DNA of 64,000 nucleotides from Streptomyces sp. NBC_00582 (lineage in GTDB: Bacteria; Actinomycetota; Actinomycetes; Streptomycetales; Streptomycetaceae). Location: NCBI RefSeq assembly GCF_036345155.1, contig NZ_CP107772.1, positions 1,550,001 through 1,614,000 of the forward strand. Direction: 5' to 3'. The translations under genes were made by a program, and so were the position numbers. Every line of letters begins with the position of its first letter. Within the stretch, counting starts at the first letter, position 1. Under the pieces are notes generated by a model. It saw nothing but the letters and a program-made list of their open reading frames with translations. It had not been told where the DNA came from and searched no databases. Shown piece by piece: positions 26,844-34,607 of this stretch.

Positions 26844-27206
26844 ATGGAGATCCTGGCGAACGTTGTCGTCGCGCTGGTGGCGGCGTTGCATCTCTACATC
26901 CTGGTGATGGAGATGTTCCTGTGGCAGAAGAAGCCTGGCATGGGCTTCCACGGGTTCGACGCGGAGCTGGCGCGGCGGACCGCCCCGATGGCCGCCAACC
27001 AGGGGCTGTACAACGGGTTCCTGGCGGCGGGGCTGGTCTGGGGGCTCGTCGCCTCGGATCCCACGGGGTTCGCGGCGCAGGTGTTCTTCCTGTCCTGTGT
27101 GATCGTCGCGGGCGTGTACGGCGCGGTCACCGCCAACCGGCGGATCCTGGTCGCCCAGGCACTGCCCGGTGCGCTCGCCCTGGCCGCCGTCCTGATCGCG
27201 CAGTGA
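26844..27206 (+). CDS. DUF1304 small membrane protein
   Basis: A 120-residue integral membrane protein with four hydrophobic segments. ALHLYILVMEMFLWQKKPG near residue 12-30 and AANQGLYNGFLAAGLVWGL are the DUF1304 motifs. ATG with GAGGGAG upstream. Function unknown in the family. Its stop overlaps the start of the TetR gene (GTGA), so the two are translationally coupled. Confidence 0.92.
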   Translation: MEILANVVVALVAALHLYILVMEMFLWQKKPGMGFHGFDAELARRTAPMAANQGLYNGFLAAGLVWGLVASDPTGFAAQVFFLSCVIVAGVYGAVTANRRILVAQALPGALALAAVLIAQ

Positions 27207-27766
27207 TCCGGGCGGAGGCCGAGGACCCGCGGGCCGCCCGCACGCGGGCGCGGCTGCGGGCCGCACTGCTCGCGGAGTGCGCGGAGCGGCCCCTGGAGGA
27301 GGTCGGGGTGGCCGCGCTGGTGCGGCGGGCCGGTGTCGGCCGGGCCACCTTCTATGTGCACTATCCCGACCTGGAGGCCCTCGCCGTCGACGCCTGCGCC
27401 GATGTGGTGCGCGAGGCCGTGGAGGCGTTGCACGCCTGGCAGGGGCGGCCCGATCCGGTGCGGGCGCCCGCCGCGCTCGCGGAGTTCTTCGCCTCGCTCA
27501 CCCCGCACGCCCCCCTGTACCGGACCCTGCTCGCGCCGGGCGGCGGCGGGCCGCTCGGCCGGGTGCTGCACCGGGACCTGCGAGCCTACAGCCTGCGGGA
27601 GCGGGAGCGGGCCGGTGCGGCGGACGCCCCGCTGGTGGCCTCCGCCGTCGCCGCGACGTTCGCGGGTGTCCTGGCCGACTGGCTGCACGGCGATCTCGGC
27701 GGCACCCCCGCCGAGATCGCCGACCAGGTCTGGCAGTTGCTGGTCGCCCTGCACGCGAGCCGCTGA
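27203..27766 (+). CDS. TetR-family regulator
   Basis: A 187-residue repressor starting at a GTG that overlaps the preceding stop. The helix-turn-helix is EVGVAALVRRAGVGRATFYVHYPDLEAL (about 32-60). The C-terminal domain is helical. Coupling to DUF1304, and the twin operators in front of both, point to autoregulation. The ligand may be what the DUF1304 protein handles. Confidence 0.9.
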   Translation: MIRAEAEDPRAARTRARLRAALLAECAERPLEEVGVAALVRRAGVGRATFYVHYPDLEALAVDACADVVREAVEALHAWQGRPDPVRAPAALAEFFASLTPHAPLYRTLLAPGGGGPLGRVLHRDLRAYSLRERERAGAADAPLVASAVAATFAGVLADWLHGDLGGTPAEIADQVWQLLVALHASR

Positions 27767-27775
27767 CCGAGACGG

Positions 27776-28624
27776 TCACAGACAGGCCACCGTCTCCTTG
27801 GCCAGCGGCCAGGCCTCGACGCCGTCGGAGGTACGGACGTAGGCCGTCCCACGGTCCTCGGTCAGCCACAGGTGCCAGTCGTGGTAGCGGTATCCGGTGT
27901 CACGGGCGTCGGCCGGCAGGGAGACGTCACCGTCGTACGGCGCGGTCAGCAGCTCCTCCGCGATCACGCCGTCGGGGTCCCGGACGTACTGCCGGTGGTC
28001 CTCGCCCCGGCCCGTCCCGAGGAAGTGCGCGCTCTGCCAGTCGCAGTGCCCGGCGCCCGCGTAGCTGACGAGGGTCGTCGTCGGGACCCGCCTGCCGTCG
28101 GGGCCGGTCCAGATCTCCTCGTCGCCGGAGTCGGTGACGCTCGCGGGGAGTTCGGCGGGATCACAGGAGGCGTACGTCTCCGGGCCCCAGCCCGGCCGGT
28201 CCTTCTGGTTCCTGGCGACGACGACCGCCACCTTCGTCCGGCCGTCGACGTCGTACGAGTACAGGACCCGGTCGGACTCCTCGCGCTCCGCACGGAATCC
28301 GGAGCGCGGCCCCACCGGCTCGAACATCTCGAAGTAGAGCCGCAGCCCGTCCTCGGGGCTGTCGCCGCCGTCGCCCTTCCCCCAGCCGTCGGGCCCGCCG
28401 CCCCAGGAGATCTCGCCGTCGCACTCCAGGGCCCGCCCCGCGGCACCCGACGCGGCGAGCAGGGCCTGCGCCGTGTCCTCGTCGAGGGCCCTCGTGGCGA
28501 TGTCCAGCGGTCCGGCGTACGGCGTCGGCGGCGTCCCCTCGACGACCACGTCCGCCCGCTCCCCCGCCCCGCAGCCCACGGCGGCCATCAGTGTCACCGT
28601 CACCACCACCGGTGCCCTGCGCAT
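27776..28624 (-). CDS. Putative lipoprotein of unknown function
   Basis: A 282-residue protein with a short signal peptide and a lipobox-like end (TLMAAVGCGAG, Cys near 18), so it is likely a lipoprotein on the outer face of the membrane. The rest is acidic, with three more cysteines that could pair (ALECDGE, ASCDPAE, GHCDWQS). I do not recognise a domain. The codon use is normal for the window. It ends 9 bp from the convergent TetR gene. Confidence 0.8.
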   Translation of the reverse strand: MRRAPVVVTVTLMAAVGCGAGERADVVVEGTPPTPYAGPLDIATRALDEDTAQALLAASGAAGRALECDGEISWGGGPDGWGKGDGGDSPEDGLRLYFEMFEPVGPRSGFRAEREESDRVLYSYDVDGRTKVAVVVARNQKDRPGWGPETYASCDPAELPASVTDSGDEEIWTGPDGRRVPTTTLVSYAGAGHCDWQSAHFLGTGRGEDHRQYVRDPDGVIAEELLTAPYDGDVSLPADARDTGYRYHDWHLWLTEDRGTAYVRTSDGVEAWPLAKETVACL

Positions 28625-28688
28625 GTCCGTCCCCGTCCCTTTGGCCGATCCGTGTTCCTCCCTACGACGCCGGGGCGGCCCGAACCGT

Positions 28689-29642
28689 TCAGCGGGCCGT
28701 CTGGAACGTTCTGCGGTAGGCCTGCGGCGAGACCCCGATCGCCGCGTGCAGATGCTGGCGCAGCGAGGCGCCGGTGGCGAAGCCGACCCGGCCGGCGATC
28801 TGGTCGACGGAGAGGTCGCTGGCCTCCAGCAGATGCCGGGCGTGCACCACCCGCTGCTGGATCAGCCAGCGGCCGGGGCTGAGGCCCACCTCGTCGTGGA
28901 AGCGGCGGGCGAAGGTGCGCAGGCTCATCCGGGCGTGCGTGGCGAGGTCGGCGAGGGTGAGGGGCTCGTCCAGGCGCTCCAGGGCCCAGGCCCGGGTGGC
29001 CGCCGTGCTCGCCGGGCCGGCCTCGGGAACCGGCTGCTCGATGTACTGCGCCTGGCCGCCGTCGCGGAACGGCGGCACCACACAGCGGCGGGCCACCTTG
29101 TTGGCGAGCTCGCTGCCGTGGTCCTTGCGGACGAGGTGCAGACAGATGTCGACGCCGGCGGCGGCGCCGGCCGAGGTCAGCACCCGGCCGTCGTCCACGA
29201 AGAGGACGTCCGGATCCAGCTCCACCTGCGGGTACTCACGACGGAAGCGGTCCGCGCAGTTCCAGTGGGTGGTGGCCCGGCGGCCGTCGAGGAGGCCCGC
29301 GGCGGCGAGGACGAAGGCCGCCGTGCAGATCGAGACGATCCGGGTGTCGGGACGGATCCGGGCGAGAGCCCCGGCGACCGCCGACGGCAGTTCCTCCGTG
29401 AGCCGCTCGGGCGCCACGGACGCGACGACGACCGTGTCGGCCGTCTCCAGCACTTCGGGGCCGTGCTCGACGCCCACCGTGAAGTCGGCGTTCGTGCGTA
29501 CCGGGCGGCCGTCGACCGTGCAGGTCAGCACCTCGTAGCGGCCGTCGGCGGCGCCGAGGATCCGGCTCGGGATGCCGAGCTCGAAGGGGTAGACGCCGTC
29601 GAGGGCGAGGACGACGACACGGTGGGGGGCTGCTGCGGGCAT
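28689..29642 (-). CDS. GlxA-like regulator (DJ-1/PfpI plus AraC HTH)
   Basis: A 317-residue protein: residues 8-170 form a DJ-1/PfpI amidase-like domain (VVVLALDGVYPFELGIPSRILG; VSICTAAFVLAAAGLLDGR, with a Cys at the nucleophile elbow), and about 220-317 an AraC-type DNA-binding domain with two HTHs. This is the GlxA/FtrA group of regulators. It is divergent from the zinc-free quinone oxidoreductase gene 71 bp away, its probable target. Confidence 0.92.
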   Translation of the reverse strand: MPAAAPHRVVVLALDGVYPFELGIPSRILGAADGRYEVLTCTVDGRPVRTNADFTVGVEHGPEVLETADTVVVASVAPERLTEELPSAVAGALARIRPDTRIVSICTAAFVLAAAGLLDGRRATTHWNCADRFRREYPQVELDPDVLFVDDGRVLTSAGAAAGVDICLHLVRKDHGSELANKVARRCVVPPFRDGGQAQYIEQPVPEAGPASTAATRAWALERLDEPLTLADLATHARMSLRTFARRFHDEVGLSPGRWLIQQRVVHARHLLEASDLSVDQIAGRVGFATGASLRQHLHAAIGVSPQAYRRTFQTAR

Positions 29643-29713
29643 GGCACGATCCTATCGGATATTGACCTTCATGCCATTTCCCGGCCGTGCCGGGCCGGGC
29701 ACGCTGGTTCACC

Positions 29714-30664
29714 ATGAGCACTGTCAACACCATGCGTGTCATCGGCCAGGACGTCCTCGGCGGACCCGAGGTCCTGAAGGAGAAGGAAGTGGAGCGGCCC
29801 GCGCCGCGGGCGAACGAGGTACTGGTGCGGGTGCGCGCCGCAGGCGTCAACCCGACCGACTGGAAGCACCGCGCCACGGGCGGGTTCCTGGGCGAGCCGC
29901 CCTTCGTCCTGGGCTGGGACGTCTCCGGCACCGTCGAGGCCGTCGGCATCGGCGTCGCCGCCTTCACACCGGGCGACGAGGTCTTCGGGATGCTGCCCTA
30001 CCCCTACGGCCACGGCTCGCACGCCGAGTACGTCGTCGCCCCGGTCCGGGCCCTGTGGCACAAGCCCGCCGGTGTCGACCACGTCCAGGCGGGCGCGCTG
30101 CCGCTGGTCTCACTGACCGCCTGGCAGGCGCTGGTCGAGCACGCCGGACTCGAGTCCGGGCAGCGGGTGTTGATCCACGCGGCCGCCGGAGGCGTGGGGC
30201 ATGTGGCGGTGCAGATCGCCAAGGCCCGCGGGGCGTATGTGATCGGGACGGCCAGCGCGGGCAAGCACGCCTTCCTGCGCGGTCTTGGCGTCGACGAGGT
30301 GATCGACTACCGGGAGACCGACTTCACGGAGGCCGTGAAGGAGGTCGACGTCGTCCTGGACACGCTGGGCGGGGACAACGCTACGCGCTCGCTGCGCGTG
30401 CTGCGGCCCGGCGGGGTCGTGGTGTCGATCCTGCCGACGGGGTCGCGGGAGTTCGACGAGGAGGCCGGGCGGCTCGGGGTGCGCGCGGTGCGGATGCTCG
30501 TGGACGCAGACCGTGCCGGGATGCGGACGATCGCCGAGCTGGTGGAGGCGGGGAAGCTGCGCGCGACGATCGCGGGGACGTTCCCGCTGGCCGATGCCGC
30601 CGAGGCCCACAGGCTCGGCGACACCGGCCGGACCACCGGGAAGCTGGTCCTGACGGTCGACTGA
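29714..30664 (+). CDS. NADPH-dependent quinone oxidoreductase-like MDR enzyme
   Basis: A 316-residue medium-chain dehydrogenase without the zinc ligands. GAGVNPTDWKHRATGGF-like motif near the start (here AAGVNPTDWKHRA), LPLVSLTAWQALVEHAGL, and the nucleotide loop VLIHAAAGGVGHVAVQIAKARGA. It should reduce quinones or enones with NADPH. The ATG at 29714 is favoured; ribosome site weak. It ends 20 bp from the convergent alcohol dehydrogenase gene. Confidence 0.92.
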   Translation: MSTVNTMRVIGQDVLGGPEVLKEKEVERPAPRANEVLVRVRAAGVNPTDWKHRATGGFLGEPPFVLGWDVSGTVEAVGIGVAAFTPGDEVFGMLPYPYGHGSHAEYVVAPVRALWHKPAGVDHVQAGALPLVSLTAWQALVEHAGLESGQRVLIHAAAGGVGHVAVQIAKARGAYVIGTASAGKHAFLRGLGVDEVIDYRETDFTEAVKEVDVVLDTLGGDNATRSLRVLRPGGVVVSILPTGSREFDEEAGRLGVRAVRMLVDADRAGMRTIAELVEAGKLRATIAGTFPLADAAEAHRLGDTGRTTGKLVLTVD

Positions 30665-30684
30665 CGGACCGTCACCGGCGGGTG

Positions 30685-31791
30685 TCAGAAGGTCAGCACC
30701 GGCTTGATGGTCTTGCCCGAGGTCATGTCCTGGACCGCCTGGCCGATGTCCTCGAAGGCGTAGGTGCCGATCAGGCGGTCCAGCGGGAGCCGCCCCGTCT
30801 TGACCAGGTCCACCAGGGCGGGGATGAAGGTCTGCGTCTCGCTGTCGCCGAGGGTGAGGCCGACGACCCGCTTGCCGCCGAGCAACCCGTTGACGTCCAG
30901 GGCGACTTCGCTGCCGAACGGCGGGGCGCCCACGACGACCAGGGTGCCGCGGGCGGCGAGCGCGTCGACGCCCTGGCGCAGCACGGCCGTGCTGCCCGTG
31001 GTCTCCACGATGCCGTCGGCGCCCCGGCCGCCGGTGATCTCGGCGATGGCCTCGCCGAGCGTGGCCTGCCCGGCGTCGACGGTGTGGGTGGCGCCCAGTT
31101 CCTTGGCGAGCGCCAGGCGTTCGGCGACGCGGTCGACGGCGATGATCGTGGTGGCGGGGCCGAGGGCGGCGGCCATGACGGCGGACAGGCCGACCGCTCC
31201 GGCACCGAGGACGACGATCGCGTCGCCCGCGGTGGGCTTCAGCACGTTCCAGACCGCGCCGACGCCCGTCTGCACGCCGCAGCCGAGCGGGGCGATCGAC
31301 TCCAGCGGTACGTCGGGGTCGACCTTGACGAGGCTGCGCTCGTCGACCAGGGCCCGCTCGGCGAAGGAGGACTGGCCGAAGAAGTGGCCGCCGAGCGGCT
31401 CGCCGTCGCGGCTGATGGTGCCGGTGCCGTCGGCGCGACGGCCGCCGAGGAGGTTCAGCGGCAGCCAGGTCGCGCAGTAGGCGGGGTGACCGCCGTGGCA
31501 GTTGCGGCATGCGCCGCAGGAGGTGAAGGAGAGGACGACGTGGTCGCCGGGGGCGACGCCGGTGACGGCCGACCCGACCGCCTCGACGACCCCGGCGCCC
31601 TCATGGCCGAGGACTCCGGGCAGCGGGAAGGGCAGTCCGCCGCCCGCGACACCGAGGTCGGTGTGACACAGGCCGGCCGCCACGAGCCGGACGACCGCCT
31701 CGTCCGGGCGGGGCTCGTCCAGGACGACCTCGGAGAGGGTGAACGGCGCTCCGGCGGACTCGACGACGGCCGCGCGCGTGGTGATGGACAT
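30685..31791 (-). CDS. Zinc-dependent aryl-alcohol dehydrogenase
   Basis: A 368-residue class III-like MDR alcohol dehydrogenase. Catalytic zinc ligands C and H in AAGLCHTDLG and GHEGAGVV; the structural zinc is held by the four Cys in CGACRNCHGGHPAYC. Rossmann motif VLGAGAVGLSAV. The pattern is close to benzyl-alcohol (XylB-type) dehydrogenases. An aldehyde dehydrogenase gene precedes it on the same strand, 30 bp away, so the pair oxidises an alcohol to an acid. A MarR gene stands divergent to the pair. Confidence 0.93.
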   Translation of the reverse strand: MSITTRAAVVESAGAPFTLSEVVLDEPRPDEAVVRLVAAGLCHTDLGVAGGGLPFPLPGVLGHEGAGVVEAVGSAVTGVAPGDHVVLSFTSCGACRNCHGGHPAYCATWLPLNLLGGRRADGTGTISRDGEPLGGHFFGQSSFAERALVDERSLVKVDPDVPLESIAPLGCGVQTGVGAVWNVLKPTAGDAIVVLGAGAVGLSAVMAAALGPATTIIAVDRVAERLALAKELGATHTVDAGQATLGEAIAEITGGRGADGIVETTGSTAVLRQGVDALAARGTLVVVGAPPFGSEVALDVNGLLGGKRVVGLTLGDSETQTFIPALVDLVKTGRLPLDRLIGTYAFEDIGQAVQDMTSGKTIKPVLTF

Positions 31792-31821
31792 CGATGGAAC
31801 TCCCTTTGCTGTACGGCGCGT

Positions 31822-33276
31822 TCAGCCGAGCGAGACGACGACGGACTTGACCTTGGTGTACGAGGCGAGCGCCTCGGGGCCGTACTCGCGGCCGAAGCCG
31901 GAGTCCTTGACGCCGCCGAAGGGGACGGCCGGGTCGAGCATGGCCCAGTCGTTGACCCAGACGATCCCGGCCTGGAGGCGGTCGGCGACGCGGTGGGCGC
32001 GGGCGAGGTTGCCGGTCTGCACGCCGGAGGCGAGCCCGTACGGCGTGGAGTTGGCGAGGGCGATCGCCTCGTCCTCGTCGTCGAAGGGCTGGACGGTGAG
32101 GACGGGGCCGAAGATCTCCTCCTGGATCACCCGGGAGTCGTTCGGCAGGTCGGCGATGACGGTGGGTTTGTAGTAGTAGCCGCCGTCGAGGTCGAGGCGC
32201 TCACCGCCGCAGACGATACGGGCGCCCTCCTTGCGGGCGAGGTCGACGTACTCCTCGACCTTGCGCAGGTGCTTCTCCCCCGCCATGGGTCCGACGACGG
32301 TCTCCGCCGCGCGCGGGTCACCGACGGGTACGCCGGGGACGGCCTCGGCGAGGATGTTCAGCAGGGTGCTGTAGACCGGGCGGGCCACCAGCAGCCGGGG
32401 GCCGCCCATGCAGAACTGGCCGGTGTTGAAGACGAAGCCCTTGATGACCGCGCCGACGGCCTGCTCCAGGTCGGCGTCCTCGAAGACGAGGTGCGCGGCG
32501 TTGCCGCCGAGCTCCATGGTGACCTGCTTGAGGTTCTCGCCGGCGACGGCCGCGGCGTGCCGGCCGATCGTGGTGGAGCCGGTGAAGGCGATCTTGTCGA
32601 CGCCCGGGTGGCGCAGCAGCGCCTCTCCGGCGACCGGGCCGGAGCCGGTGACGACGTTGACGACGCCGTCGGGCACCCCGGCCCGCTGGAGCAGGCCCGC
32701 CATGTACAGGGCGCTGAGCGGGGTCTCGTCGGCGGGCTTGTGGACGACCGTGTTGCCGGCGGCCAGGGCCGGGGCGAGCTTCGAACCGGCCAGGATCAGC
32801 GGGAAGTTGAAGGGGGTGATGGCGGCGACGACGCCGATCGGTCCGCGCGTGGTGTAGGCGAGCGCGTTCATCGGGGTGTCGCGGTTGCCGCCCTCCAGGG
32901 AGAAGGCGAGGGTGGCGTAGTACTCGTAGTCGTTGGCCGCGTTGGTGACGTCGACGGCGTGGGCCAGCGTGATCGGCTTGCCGACGTCCAGGCTCTCCAG
33001 CCGGGCGATCTCGTCGGCCTCCTCGCGGATGAGCTGGGCCACGCGCAGCAGGATCCGGCCGCGCTCCCGGCCGCTGAGCCCGGACCAGCCGCCCGAGTCG
33101 AAGGCCTCACGGGCGGCCCGTACCGCGGCGTCGACGTCGGCGGCGCCCGCCTCCGCGACGGTGGTGAGGACCACGCCCCGGGACGGGTCGACCACCTCGG
33201 TCCGCGCTCCGTCCGCGGCCTCGCGCCACTGTCCCCCGATGAACAGTCGACCGGGGTCGATCTCGAAGGTGGTCAT
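31822..33276 (-). CDS. Aldehyde dehydrogenase (benzaldehyde dehydrogenase-like)
   Basis: A 484-residue NAD(P)-dependent aldehyde dehydrogenase. Motifs: ITPFNFPLILAGSKLAPALAAGN, FTGSTTIGRHAA, catalytic Glu in TMELGGNAAHLVF, catalytic Cys in NTGQFCMGGPR. The ATG at 33276 has GAGGAG 5 nt upstream. It is first in a two-gene operon with the alcohol dehydrogenase. Twin MarR-type operators lie between it and the MarR gene. Confidence 0.95.
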   Translation of the reverse strand: MTTFEIDPGRLFIGGQWREAADGARTEVVDPSRGVVLTTVAEAGAADVDAAVRAAREAFDSGGWSGLSGRERGRILLRVAQLIREEADEIARLESLDVGKPITLAHAVDVTNAANDYEYYATLAFSLEGGNRDTPMNALAYTTRGPIGVVAAITPFNFPLILAGSKLAPALAAGNTVVHKPADETPLSALYMAGLLQRAGVPDGVVNVVTGSGPVAGEALLRHPGVDKIAFTGSTTIGRHAAAVAGENLKQVTMELGGNAAHLVFEDADLEQAVGAVIKGFVFNTGQFCMGGPRLLVARPVYSTLLNILAEAVPGVPVGDPRAAETVVGPMAGEKHLRKVEEYVDLARKEGARIVCGGERLDLDGGYYYKPTVIADLPNDSRVIQEEIFGPVLTVQPFDDEDEAIALANSTPYGLASGVQTGNLARAHRVADRLQAGIVWVNDWAMLDPAVPFGGVKDSGFGREYGPEALASYTKVKSVVVSLG

Positions 33277-33311
33277 CGCCACTCCTCAGCATCGTCGCCA
33301 AGATTTCAACA

Positions 33312-33360
33312 AACAGGATTCCTGTTGATGCGCAGTCTCTTTACAGACAGGTTTCCTGTC
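33312..33360. promoter_or_regulatory. Twin MarR operators (ACAGG-N3-CCTGT)
   Basis: Two 15 bp palindromes share ACAGGNNNCCTGT: AACAGGATTCCTGTT (33312-33326) and GACAGGTTTCCTGTC (33346-33360), 34 bp apart. They fill the space between the aldehyde dehydrogenase and MarR genes. They should let the MarR protein repress both directions until an aromatic ligand is present. Confidence 0.88.
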
Positions 33361-33380
33361 AATGGTCTACGCTCGGACTC

Positions 33381-33848
33381 ATGGCCGGCACCCAGAGAGA
33401 CCAGGCGGCGACACCCGCACGCCCACCCCACAGGGAACCTCCGTCCCTGCTCTACATGGTGAAGCAGGTGGAGCTCGTCGCGCGATCCCATCTGGACGAA
33501 CTCGTGAAGCCGTCCGGAATCACCGCGCTGCAGTACACGGCGCTGACGGTCCTGGAGCGGCACGACGGACTGTCGGCCGCCCAGCTGGCCCGGGACTCCT
33601 TCGTGACCGCGCAGTCCATCGCCGATCTGGTGCGCTCCCTGGAGAACCGCGGACTGATCCGCCGCGAGCGCAATCCCCGCAACCGGCGCGAGCTGCTGAT
33701 CCTGCTCACCGAGGCGGGGCGCGAGCTGCTGGAGCAGTACGCCTGCCGGGTGCGGGAGCTGGAGGAGCGGATGGTGCGGGACCTCACGGCGCACCAGAGG
33801 GAACAGTTCCGCACGGCCCTGTCCAAGGCGTGGCACGCCCTCTCGTAA
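33381..33848 (+). CDS. MarR-family regulator
   Basis: A 155-residue MarR protein: LDELVKPSGITALQYTALTVLERHDGLSAAQLARDSFVTAQSIADLVRSLENRGLIRRE is the winged helix-turn-helix in full form, with the RRE..RRELL wing after it. It faces the aldehyde/alcohol dehydrogenase operon and two matched operators. It should sense an aromatic acid or aldehyde. A hairpin follows its stop. Confidence 0.93.
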   Translation: MAGTQRDQAATPARPPHREPPSLLYMVKQVELVARSHLDELVKPSGITALQYTALTVLERHDGLSAAQLARDSFVTAQSIADLVRSLENRGLIRRERNPRNRRELLILLTEAGRELLEQYACRVRELEERMVRDLTAHQREQFRTALSKAWHALS

Positions 33849-33880
33849 GCTTCTCGCACCCCTTCGCTCACGGCGCGAAA

Positions 33881-33907
33881 AAACTCGGTCGAGACACGCC
33901 CGAGTTT
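33881..33907 (+). terminator. Hairpin after the MarR gene
   Basis: AAACTCGG and CCGAGTTT form an 8 bp stem around an 11 nt loop, 32 bp after the MarR stop. There is no clear U tract, but the A-rich lead and T-rich trail of the stem suit a terminator in either direction. Confidence 0.5.
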
Positions 33908-34039
33908 CGAAGACATATGTCAATCGAACATGCTGAAATTCACTCCATCGGGGGTACCTTGCTGGAGCGGGGAACTGCTGCGCGCGCCCCCGCCGTTGGA
34001 GGCTCCCGACCGGTGGAGCGGGTTGGAGGCGATGTCGTC

Positions 34040-34420
34040 GTGCAGCAGGAACCCGCCGCGGACACCCCGCATCTGCGCGTCCGGCAGGAGCGGGGGTACA
34101 CGGTGCTGGAGTTCCGCGGCGAGATCGACATCGTCGCGGCGACGGAGATCGGCCCCTGGCTCGACGAGGCGACCGCCGGGCCCGCGCCACGCGTCGTCGT
34201 CGACCTGTCGCCGATCGACTTCTTCGACTGCTCCGGACTGCGTCTGCTGTACCGGGCCCGCAGCCGGGTGCTCGACCAGGACGGCGACCTCCGCCTGGTC
34301 TGCACCCACCCGCTGGCCCTGCGTGTCCTCAGGGCCACCGGACTGCACCGGCTGCTGCCGCCCGAGACCACCCTGGACGCGGCCCTGAGCCGGCCCGAGG
34401 CCGCCTCCGGCACCTTATGA
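34040..34420 (+). CDS. STAS-domain anti-sigma factor antagonist
   Basis: A 126-residue STAS protein of the BldG/RsbV kind. VLEFRGEIDIVAATEIGPWL and VVVDLSPIDFFDCSGLRLLYRA are the family strands, with the phosphorylatable Ser in the FDCSGLR loop near residue 64. An upstream ATG at 33917 gives 41 more residues, but that stretch has low GC at third positions. The GTG at 34040 has GGAGG 10 nt before it, so I start there. Its partner kinase is not adjacent; the SpoIIE/HATPase protein at 7090-9456 is a candidate. Confidence 0.85.
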   Translation: MQQEPAADTPHLRVRQERGYTVLEFRGEIDIVAATEIGPWLDEATAGPAPRVVVDLSPIDFFDCSGLRLLYRARSRVLDQDGDLRLVCTHPLALRVLRATGLHRLLPPETTLDAALSRPEAASGTL

Positions 34421-34446
34421 CCGCGCCGCCTCCCCGGGAAGCGGCG

Positions 34447-34596
34447 CTACAGGACGATCCTCGTCACCTGTCCGGCCCCGACCGTCCGCCCGCCCTCACG
34501 GATGGCGGTGCGATCACCGCCTGACCCCGCTCCACCTCGCCGTCGACCCGCAGGGTGCCGCGCGATGCGGCCGGCGTGACGACCTGCGTGTGTCCA
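34447..34596 (-). pseudogene. Decayed EF-Tu-like (tuf) remnant
   Basis: Read on the minus strand, the last 23 codons (34447-34518) give GDRTAIREGGRTVGAG then QVTRIVL and a stop. This matches the highly conserved C-terminus of EF-Tu (AIREGGRTVGAGxVT). Upstream, in another frame, SRGTLRVDGEVERGQAV resembles EF-Tu domain 2. There is no room for the G domain: the remnant begins just after the stop of the PRPP synthase gene. So it is an internally deleted, frame-broken tuf copy, once downstream of prs. The C-terminal match is strong; the domain 2 match is suggestive. Confidence 0.72.
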
Positions 34597-34607
34597 CTCC
34601 TTTCTGT

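Noticed and set aside
33951..33956. GGGTAC before the STAS gene as a SigB -10 box
   Set aside because: No GNNT-type -35 was found at 14-16 bp upstream.
33917..34039. N-terminal extension of the STAS protein
   Set aside because: Third positions are AT-rich compared with neighbours, and a better ribosome site is at the later GTG.
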